Below, in pieces: positions 9,401 through 14,325 of a DNA stretch of 14,325 bases. A program made the translations under genes and the position numbers. The notes beneath the pieces are model-generated. The model had not been told where the DNA came from. It searched no databases and worked only from the letters and a program-made list of their open reading frames with translations. The stretch's first letter is position 1. Each line of letters starts with the position of its first letter. This DNA is from Congregibacter sp. (GTDB taxonomy: Bacteria; Pseudomonadota; Gammaproteobacteria; Pseudomonadales; Halieaceae), in NCBI GenBank assembly GCA_013911345.1, contig JACETJ010000019.1, positions 1-14,325 of the forward strand, in the 5' to 3' direction.

Positions 9401-9888
9401 ACGGAGCGATAGCCATTGCGCGCGAGGCTCTTGGTGAAGCCGTCAGCATCAAAGGTGTCCCCCACACTCAAATCGAGTGTGTTGCCCTCGATATAGTGCT
9501 GCGGGGGGGTCCGTAACATGGCGGTGGTAATGGGCAGAATCACAATGCCCCGGCGCAGCTTCGGTAGCTCATAGAACGTGCGGAGCCGCTGCGAAACGAT
9601 GTCTTGATGAGGAGAAAAATGATCGTAGGGCAGTGTTTCCCAGTCGGGAAGCGTCAGGACTGGAGTGGGCTCTGGCAAAAACAGAGGAAGCTCACGCTCC
9701 AGAATATTGGCATCAGCAGAGCTGGCAACCAAAACTACGATGAGTCGGTCTGCCTCACTGCGCAAAGCCAGTTCCGCAATGGCGGCGGTGCTCGCTGCGC
9801 CGGGTACTGGGCCCAGAGCTGTGCGGGTCCCCGGGGTAGCAGGCCAGGGCGTGTCCTTGATCAGAGGGCGAAACATAGCGTCAGTCAT
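6418..9888 (-). CDS. mfd: Mfd, transcription-repair coupling factor
   Basis: A 1156-residue ATP-dependent DNA translocase that displaces stalled RNA polymerase and recruits UvrA for nucleotide excision repair. The N-terminal third is UvrB-like (LPDWETLPYDHFSPHQDI, YRSVETVFEHGEFAVRG). The RNA-polymerase-interacting domain starts near residue 490 (VVHMEHGVGRYLGL). The RecG-like motor has Walker A GDVGFGKTE (Lys644), DEEH at 739-742, TATPIPRTLNMAL and the helicase motif QLRGRVGRSHHQAYAYL. A C-terminal autoinhibitory D7 domain follows. Length is close to E. coli Mfd (1148), so it looks intact. The start at 9888 lacks a clear Shine-Dalgarno, as does the alternative ATG at 9876. It is followed, with a 4-nt overlap, by csiV. 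Confidence 0.98.
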   Translation of the reverse strand: MTDAMFRPLIKDTPWPATPGTRTALGPVPGAASTAAIAELALRSEADRLIVVLVASSADANILERELPLFLPEPTPVLTLPDWETLPYDHFSPHQDIVSQRLRTFYELPKLRRGIVILPITTAMLRTPPQHYIEGNTLDLSVGDTFDADGFTKSLARNGYRSVETVFEHGEFAVRGALLDVFPMGSDAPYRIDLLDDEVETLRTFDPESQRTVDRVEQIKLMPAREFPMGGDATHRFQMAWFESFDGDADLCPAFTEISAGRVPGGAEYYLPLFFERCGSVFDYLPDNAALVLLGDHHGAAQRYWSEITNRFDEYGIDPRRPLLPPQRGFIPVEDIYAALGDYAVLELKTDELSPTHARTTLKPTPQLTDADGAGAYQEKLARFIEDHQGPVLLCAESQGRRELLLENLAKAGLYPETCENWPSFVGSRVDFGITVAPVDRGLYAGPGQPTLICEAQLFGQRVAQRRRRTTRDETDTDAIIRDLTELRQGLPVVHMEHGVGRYLGLQILHIDSDPAEFLLLEYAEGNKLYVPVGSLHLISRYTAGDPDTAPLHRLGSEQWEKARRKARERAADVAAQLLDVYARREARVGHAHALDETKWQRFCEGFPFEETPDQAAAIEAVKTDMCAPKVMDRLVCGDVGFGKTEVAMRAAFIAAQNGRQSAILVPTTLLANQHHANFRDRFADWPYTVEVVSRFQSAKDLEGIITRVQSGEVDILVGTHKLLQSDFKFHDLGLLIIDEEHRFGVKQKEAIKALRAEVDILTMTATPIPRTLNMALGGLRDLSIIATPPARRLSIKTFIREHSIALVKEAVLRETLRGGQVFYLHNEVKTIEETARKLGELLPELSIGVAHGQLREQSLEKVMSDFYHQHHHILVCSTIIETGIDIPNANTIIIERADKFGLAQLHQLRGRVGRSHHQAYAYLLSPPRSVITSDAQKRLEAIEAAGDLGAGYQLASHDMEIRGAGELLGAEQSGQINQVGFSLYLSMLESAVAALRRGDIPDIDQPLDTGTEVKLHVPALIPEDYLPDITTRLVLYKRIAQANSPEQLRDIQVEMIDRFGLLPEPIKNLFTAALLRVRAQALGISEIDITDEGGSIEFTTTTVVEPADIVTLIQSDPLCYSLSGSGKLRVKKSLPTLEARAEFVENLISPWLEAA

Positions 9889-10073
9889 CAGCTGGGCCCG
9901 CTATTTTAGTGGCGAGACTGGCCGGTAACCACTGAAAAAGTGCAGTTGAGGTTGCTTCGATGCAGGTGCACCTCTGATAATACGCGCCGGCCATAGGGCC
10001 GCAGGAGACTGCCGGAAAGCGGCATGATCGCGGCCGGGCCATTCAGAGCCCGTTAACGATAACAGGAGCCCCC
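9889..10073. promoter_or_regulatory. Divergent intergenic region between mfd and GAPDH gene
   Basis: This 185-base region must carry the promoters of both mfd (minus) and the GAPDH gene (plus). For mfd, a possible -10 TAAAAT lies at 9908-9903, with only a weak -35 at the right distance; this would give a very short leader of about 8 bases before the ATG at 9888. Besides the predicted plus-strand promoter listed separately, the region contains a palindrome AGGTGCACCT (9964-9973) and ACTG-N8-CAGT (9931-9946). No CTG-N10-CAG SOS box was seen here. Confidence 0.5.
9952..9981 (+). promoter_or_regulatory. Predicted promoter of the GAPDH gene with palindrome in its spacer
   Basis: TTGCTT (9952-9957, 3 of 6) and GATAAT (9976-9981, 5 of 6) are separated by 18 bases. 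The spacer contains a perfect 10-bp palindrome AGGTGCACCT at 9964-9973, a possible operator. The GTG start follows about 85 bases after the predicted transcript start, with AGGAG 6-10 bases before it. Prediction by eye only. Confidence 0.45.
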
Positions 10074-11558
10074 GTGACAGAAGACAGAAAACGCCCGCGT
10101 CCCGATGATTATTTTTCCGATTGGAAAGAGCGGGAGGCTTTGGCCGAGGCCATGATTCCGGTTGTGGGCAAGCTGTCCCGCGAGCGCAACGTGAAGTGCT
10201 ATATCTACGGCCGGTCACTGGTGAATCAGTCTGTTCTCGACATCATGAAGAGCCATCGCTGGGTCAGGCAGATGGAGGCCAACGAGCTGTCCGAGTTTGA
10301 GACAGCCCCGGTATTAGATGCGGTCAGCCAGCTGGACCTTGGGCCGTCCCATCTCGATATTGGAAGGCTCGCCGTAGCTTACTACGACAAGGGCGCGGGA
10401 GAGGGCCTGACTGTTGAGGAGTATGTCGCTCAGGAACTCGAATACCTGGTGGGTTCAACTGACAAGCCGGTGGATGAGCCGGTCGACGTGGTGCTGTATG
10501 GGTTTGGTCGAATTGGCCGGCTGATGGCGCGTATTCTGATCGCCAAAACTGACGGTGGAGACAGCCTCCGACTCCGCGCAGTGGTGGTGCGACGCGGCAA
10601 TGCCGAGGATGATCTGCTCAAGCGCGCAAGCCTCTTGCGACGCGACTCGGTCCATGGCGTCTTTCAGGGAACAATCCGGGTGGATGAAGAGCGTCAGTCG
10701 TTTGTTGCCAACGGCAACGAGATCAAGGTGATTTACGCTGACTCGCCCGAGGAAATTGATTACACCGAATACGGTATCAACCGCTGTATCGTCATAGACA
10801 ACACGGGCGTCTGGCGTGATCAGGCCGGTTTGTCACGACACCTGCAGGCCAAGGGGGTGGCAAAGGTCATCCTCACCGCGCCGGGCAAGGGCGATATCAA
10901 AAATATTGTTGCAGGAATCAACGATGGCGAGATTGCGGCGGATGACACCATGTTGTCTGCAGCCTCTTGTACGACTAATGCGATTGTGCCGGTGCTGAAG
11001 GCCGCGGACGATGAGTATGGGATCAGTGCCGGGCATGTTGAGACGGTGCATGCCTACACCAACGATCAAAACCTCATCGATAACTACCACAAGGCGGAGC
11101 GGCGTGGGCGCAGTGCGGCGCTGAATATGGTGTTGACCGAGACGGGTGCGGCCAAGGCCGTTGCAAAAGTGCTCCCTCAGCTCGAGGGGAAGCTCACCGG
11201 TAACGCGATCCGGGTGCCGACCCCCAATGTGTCGATGGCGATCCTGAATTTGACGCTGAATCGCCCAACCAATCGAGACGAGCTCAATGAGTTCATGCGT
11301 GAAACGGCGCTGCACTCCAGCATGAAGAAGCAAATCGACTACTCGAATTCACCCGAGGTGGTGTCCAGCGACTTTGTGGGTTCCCGAGCCGCCTGCGTCT
11401 TCGATGCCAAAGCGACTATTGTGAATGGCAATCAGGCGGTGCTGTATCTGTGGTACGACAACGAGTACGGCTATAGCTGTCAGGTGTATCGGGTACTGGA
11501 GCAAATGGGGGGTATTCGCTACCAGACATACCCCGTGAACGGCCCGTATCCGCTCTGA
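10074..11558 (+). CDS. gap: Long-form glyceraldehyde-3-phosphate dehydrogenase
   Basis: Phosphorylating GAPDH interconverting glyceraldehyde 3-phosphate and 1,3-bisphosphoglycerate, in glycolysis or gluconeogenesis. At 494 residues it is about 160 longer than classical GAPDH (near 330), mainly because of a soluble, charged N-terminal extension of about 137 residues. The Rossmann motif YGFGRIGR is at 142-149. Catalytic Cys299 lies in SAASCTTNA and His326 in VHAYTNDQ, with the same 27-residue spacing as E. coli Cys149/His176. TGAAKAV, VPTPNVS and WYDNEYGYS are present. The Asp that ends strand 2 and selects NAD in classical enzymes is not visible; the region reads VVVRRGN (170-176), which may favour NADP. 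GTG start with an AGGAG site. A similar long GAPDH lies next to mfd in Pseudomonas. I infer a second, possibly gluconeogenic GAPDH. Confidence 0.93.
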   Translation: MTEDRKRPRPDDYFSDWKEREALAEAMIPVVGKLSRERNVKCYIYGRSLVNQSVLDIMKSHRWVRQMEANELSEFETAPVLDAVSQLDLGPSHLDIGRLAVAYYDKGAGEGLTVEEYVAQELEYLVGSTDKPVDEPVDVVLYGFGRIGRLMARILIAKTDGGDSLRLRAVVVRRGNAEDDLLKRASLLRRDSVHGVFQGTIRVDEERQSFVANGNEIKVIYADSPEEIDYTEYGINRCIVIDNTGVWRDQAGLSRHLQAKGVAKVILTAPGKGDIKNIVAGINDGEIAADDTMLSAASCTTNAIVPVLKAADDEYGISAGHVETVHAYTNDQNLIDNYHKAERRGRSAALNMVLTETGAAKAVAKVLPQLEGKLTGNAIRVPTPNVSMAILNLTLNRPTNRDELNEFMRETALHSSMKKQIDYSNSPEVVSSDFVGSRAACVFDAKATIVNGNQAVLYLWYDNEYGYSCQVYRVLEQMGGIRYQTYPVNGPYPL

Positions 11559-11566
11559 TTTACAGA

Positions 11567-11592
11567 CCCCGCCCGGGTTGGCCTTGGCGGGG
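11567..11592 (+). repeat. GC-rich hairpin after the GAPDH gene
   Basis: CCCCGCC (11567-11573) can pair with GGCGGGG (11586-11592) across a 12-base loop, starting 9 bases after the GAPDH stop. There is no T-run after the stem, so it is not a classical intrinsic terminator. It overlaps the predicted nqr -35 element. It may stabilise the 3' end of the gap mRNA or attenuate readthrough. Confidence 0.5.
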
Positions 11593-11607
11593 CAAGTCGA
11601 ATAGAAT
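11578..11607 (+). promoter_or_regulatory. Predicted sigma70 promoter of the nqr operon
   Basis: TTGGCC (11578-11583, 4 of 6 to TTGACA) and TAGAAT (11602-11607, 5 of 6 to TATAAT) are separated by 18 bases. Transcription would begin near 11614, leaving a leader of about 180 bases before nqrA. The -35 element lies in the loop of the preceding hairpin. Prediction by eye; read-through from the GAPDH gene is also possible. Confidence 0.5.
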
Positions 11608-11613
11608 ACGCGC

Positions 11614-11794
11614 GACCGACGAGAGCCTCACGGCCCGGCCCACAGAAGCCCCCGGTCTGCAGTACGCGCACCATGTCTGGGGGGGTTACCCCGAGTATGA
11701 GAGTGTCAGCGCCGCCCCGAAGTAGATACCTCGGCATCCGGTGCGGGCGAAGGTGTGCTTGGCGGAAAACGCGGACAGGCAAATGAGCAGCAAC
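11614..11794 (+). other. GC-rich, potentially structured leader of nqrA
   Basis: No ORF with convincing coding character was seen here. The stretch has several complementary blocks: a C-run near 11651-11655 against the G-run near 11679-11685, the G-run against TTACCCC just after it, and CCGAG near 11691 against CTCGG near 11730. These could form alternative hairpins. I do not recognise a known riboswitch class. Confidence 0.35.
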
Positions 11795-13138
11795 ATGATA
11801 AAAATCAAGCGTGGTTTGGATATCCCTCTAGCCGGTGCGCCGTCTGGGGAACTCGATTCTTCCCTGACCACTCGCGCGGCCGGTTTGTTGGGTGCCGATT
11901 ACCACGGCATGAAACCCACCATGGCCGTGCAGGTAGGGGATGTCGTCAAGCGGGGCGACCTGCTGTTCAGCGACAAGAAGTGCGAAGGAGTCCGCTACAC
12001 CTCGCCAGCCGGTGGACGCGTATCCGCCATCAATCGCGGCGCAAAGCGTGCGTTCCAGTCAGTGGTCGTCGAAATCGATGGCGACGAGGCCGCTTCGTTT
12101 GACCAATATGCCGCCGAAGCGGCGCGCGAGCTGCCTGCCGAGGCTATCAAGAACCAGTTGATTCAATCGGGGCAGTGGACTGCCCTGAGAGCGAGACCCT
12201 TTGGTCGCGTTGCGGACCCTGCGACGAGCCCGGCCGGACTGTTTATTACCGCGATCGATACGCATCCCCACGCGCCGGATCCGCAGCAGGTGATTGCGCG
12301 TCAGGCTGAAGCCTTTGAGCTCGGGCAGGCACTGCTCGCTAACTTGGTTGATTGCCCGGTGTATCTCTGCGCGGCGCCCGGCGCTGAAATGCCCCAGGCG
12401 GCCCATGAGCGCATTTCTCGACATGATTTTGCCGGGCCACATCCCGCGGGGCTCGCGGGAACGCACGTCCATTTTCTGATGGGCGCATCAGCAGAACGCA
12501 TAGCCTGGACCATCGGATATCAGGACGTGATCGCGGTGGGACGACTGTTTTTGGATGGCGCGCTCTATGTTGAGCGTGTCGTTGCTCTGGCCGGCCCCTC
12601 GGTGAGCCGCCCGCGTCTGGTGCTGAGCCGGGTAGGTGCTGACTTGCAGGCATTGGTTGCCGGTGAGGGTGAGGGAGACGATGCCCGACTGTTATCCGGT
12701 TCCGTGCTGGGTGGCAGAGCGGTGCAGAGCGATACCGCTTATTTGGGCCGGTATCACCAGCAGGTGGCCTTGCTGCCGGAAGGTCGCGATCGCGCGTTTA
12801 TGGGGTGGTTGTCACTGGGTTTGCGCAAGCACTCTGTGATGGGGATTTATTTGTCGAGCTGGTTCGGCAGCAAGCCCTTAGCGATGTCGACTAACACCAA
12901 CGGGTCGGAGCGCGCGATGGTGCCGGTGGGGGCTTACGAGAAAGTCATGCCACTGGATATCTTGCCCACCCAGCTATTGCGGGCCTTGCTGGTAGGGGAC
13001 ACCGAGACAGCGCAGGCCCTGGGTTGTCTGGAGTTGGATGAAGAGGACCTCGCGCTGTGCACCTATGTGTGCCCGGGCAAATATGAATACGGCGGAATTC
13101 TCAGGGATAACCTGACGCGAATCGAGAAGGAAGGCTGA
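11795..13138 (+). CDS. nqrA: Na+-translocating NADH:quinone reductase subunit A
   Basis: Cytoplasmic-side subunit of the Na+-NQR complex, which oxidises NADH, reduces ubiquinone and pumps Na+ outward. NqrA is the subunit implicated in quinone binding. The 447-residue length fits the family (446 in V. cholerae). The start at 11795 gives the canonical N-terminus MIKIKRGLDIPLAGAP. An in-frame ATG at 11783 would add MSSN and has a slightly better upstream CAGG; the frame also extends to a GTG at 11741. Family regions seen are GMKPTMAVQVGDVVKRGDLLF, YTSPAGGRVSAINRGAKR and the C-terminal CTYVCPGKYEYG. The first gene of the operon in the window; it ends three bases before nqrB, whose ribosome-binding site lies within the nqrA 3' end. 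Confidence 0.97.
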   Translation: MIKIKRGLDIPLAGAPSGELDSSLTTRAAGLLGADYHGMKPTMAVQVGDVVKRGDLLFSDKKCEGVRYTSPAGGRVSAINRGAKRAFQSVVVEIDGDEAASFDQYAAEAARELPAEAIKNQLIQSGQWTALRARPFGRVADPATSPAGLFITAIDTHPHAPDPQQVIARQAEAFELGQALLANLVDCPVYLCAAPGAEMPQAAHERISRHDFAGPHPAGLAGTHVHFLMGASAERIAWTIGYQDVIAVGRLFLDGALYVERVVALAGPSVSRPRLVLSRVGADLQALVAGEGEGDDARLLSGSVLGGRAVQSDTAYLGRYHQQVALLPEGRDRAFMGWLSLGLRKHSVMGIYLSSWFGSKPLAMSTNTNGSERAMVPVGAYEKVMPLDILPTQLLRALLVGDTETAQALGCLELDEEDLALCTYVCPGKYEYGGILRDNLTRIEKEG

Positions 13139-13141
13139 ACC

Positions 13142-14325
13142 ATGGGACTGCGACAACAGCTGGATGCCATTGAACCGCACTTCAAGCCAGGAGGACGGTT
13201 CGAAAGTTGGTATGCACTCTACGAGGCCGTAGATACGATTTTTTATTCTCCCGGCAGCGTGACCCGCTCCAATGCCCACGTGAGAGATGGCATTGATCTG
13301 AAGCGCATCATGATTACGGTATGGTTTGCCACCTTCCCGGCCATGTTTTATGGCATGTACAACATTGGCCTTCAGGCCAACGACGTATTGGCCCTCTCTG
13401 GCGGCGCGCTAGACGGCTGGCGGGGCGGCATCGTGGCCGCACTGGGCGGGCACGACGCCGCGAATATCTGGCACAACATGCTCTACGGGCTGGTGCATTT
13501 TCTGCCGCTGTATCTGGTGACCTTTATCGTTGGCGGTTTTTGGGAAGTGCTGTTCGCGATGCGGCGCGGCCACGAGGTAAACGAAGGCTTTTTCGTCACC
13601 TCGATCCTCTTCACCCTGACATTACCGCCTGATTTACCTCTTTGGCAGGCTGCCATGGGCATCAGTTTTGGTGTGGTTATCGGTAAGGAAGTGTTTGGTG
13701 GTACCGGCAAGAATTTCTTGAACCCGGCGCTCACCGGCAGGGCGTTTTTGTACTTTGCTTATCCCGCGCAGATCTCTGGCGACGCCGTCTGGACGGCAGT
13801 AGACGGTTATTCCGGCGCTACACCTCTGGGTGTGGTCGCGGCCGAGGGCATGGCGGGCCTGACAGAAGCCTACACATGGTGGGATGCCTTTGTAGGCACT
13901 ATCCCGGGTTCTATTGGTGAGACCTCGACCCTGATGATCATGATCGGTGGATTGTTTCTGATTCTTCAGGGGATTGCGTCTTGGCGCGTGGTGGCGGGAT
14001 GTTTCGTCGGCATGATCGGCTTCGCGTTGCTGCTCAATAGCGTGGGGTCAGCCTCCAATCCCGCATTTGCCATGCCATGGCACTGGCACATGGTGGTCGG
14101 CGGTTTTGCCTTCGGCGCCTTCTTTATGGCGACTGACCCTGTTTCGTCCGCAATGACCGATAGGGGCCGCTGGCTCTACGGCATTTTGATCGGCGTGATG
14201 TGTGTGCTGATTCGTGTGGTCAACCCGGCGTTCCCGGAAGGCATGATGCTGGCAATCCTGTTTGCCAATCTGTTTGCGCCACTATTTGATCATTTTGCTG
14301 TGAGCGCCAATATCAAGAGGAGGGC
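13142..14325 (+). CDS. nqrB: Na+-translocating NADH:quinone reductase subunit B, 3'-truncated by window end
   Basis: Multi-pass inner-membrane subunit of Na+-NQR, carrying covalently bound FMN and riboflavin and part of the Na+ path. The frame is open from the ATG at 13142 to the window end, giving 394 complete codons; the family length is about 400-415, so only the extreme C-terminus is missing. It begins [14 protein letters not shown] and continues with several hydrophobic helices (for example [20 protein letters not shown]). The FMN-attachment motif SGAT is present, with the flavinylated Thr at residue 227 (codon 13820-13822), equivalent to Thr236 in V. cholerae. It ends at the typical [21 protein letters not shown] precedes the start at good distance. 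nqrC-F are expected downstream, outside the window. Confidence 0.97.
   Translation, partial: MGLRQQLDAIEPHFKPGGRFESWYALYEAVDTIFYSPGSVTRSNAHVRDGIDLKRIMITVWFATFPAMFYGMYNIGLQANDVLALSGGALDGWRGGIVAALGGHDAANIWHNMLYGLVHFLPLYLVTFIVGGFWEVLFAMRRGHEVNEGFFVTSILFTLTLPPDLPLWQAAMGISFGVVIGKEVFGGTGKNFLNPALTGRAFLYFAYPAQISGDAVWTAVDGYSGATPLGVVAAEGMAGLTEAYTWWDAFVGTIPGSIGETSTLMIMIGGLFLILQGIASWRVVAGCFVGMIGFALLLNSVGSASNPAFAMPWHWHMVVGGFAFGAFFMATDPVSSAMTDRGRWLYGILIGVMCVLIRVVNPAFPEGMMLAILFANLFAPLFDHFAVSANIKRR

Noticed and set aside
11567..11592. Intrinsic terminator of the GAPDH gene
   Set aside because: The stem is good but no T-run follows, so it is listed as a hairpin, not a terminator.
11741..11794. Upstream GTG start for nqrA adding 18 residues
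   Set aside because: The added residues do not resemble NqrA, whose family N-terminus begins at MIKIKRGL; kept only as a possibility, with ATG 11783 as the next alternative.
1..14325. CRISPR arrays, insertion sequences, prophage genes, toxin-antitoxin or defence systems
   Set aside because: No repeat-spacer pattern, transposase motif, terminal inverted repeats or defence-type proteins were seen; every large frame is explained by a core gene.

Overview
The window is a 14.3 kb stretch of moderately GC-rich chromosome that reads as core genome of a gammaproteobacterium. The gene order (topA, two small conserved genes, lexA, then csiV-mfd, a long-form GAPDH and the nqr operon) matches, from memory, the Pseudomonas topA-lexA-mfd-gap-nqr neighbourhood. 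The Na+-translocating NADH:quinone reductase suggests a marine or salt-adapted lineage, possibly a Cellvibrionales/Halieaceae-type bacterium; the taxonomic guess is inference only. No mobile elements, CRISPR arrays, tRNA or rRNA genes were seen, and gene density is very high.

Layout. 1-3066, plus strand: the 3' three quarters of topA (catalytic Tyr present, TOPRIM domain outside the window), overlapped by a 152-residue protein of unknown function starting at TTG, then an 83-residue conserved small protein. 3198-3794, minus strand: lexA, with two adjacent SOS boxes lying on its -10 and -35 elements. 3914-5014, plus strand: an MscS-type mechanosensitive channel diverging from lexA. 5015-9888, minus strand: mfd followed by a csiV-like gene overlapping it by 4 nt. 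The csiV stop codon directly abuts the stop codon of the convergent mscS gene. 9889-10073: divergent promoter region. 10074-11558, plus strand: a long GAPDH with about 137 extra N-terminal residues. 11559-14325, plus strand: a GC-rich leader, then nqrA and nqrB, with nqrB cut by the window end.

Functionally, the left and middle parts concern DNA topology and damage response (TopA, LexA, Mfd), with an envelope component (MscS channel, CsiV) interleaved. The right part is central carbon and respiratory metabolism (GAPDH, Na+-NQR). I found no convincing previously undescribed multi-gene system. The points most worth following up are the position of the tandem SOS boxes between lexA and the channel gene, the extended GAPDH with an altered cofactor region, the zero-gap convergent mscS/csiV junction, the long leader of nqrA, and the two small unknown genes behind topA.
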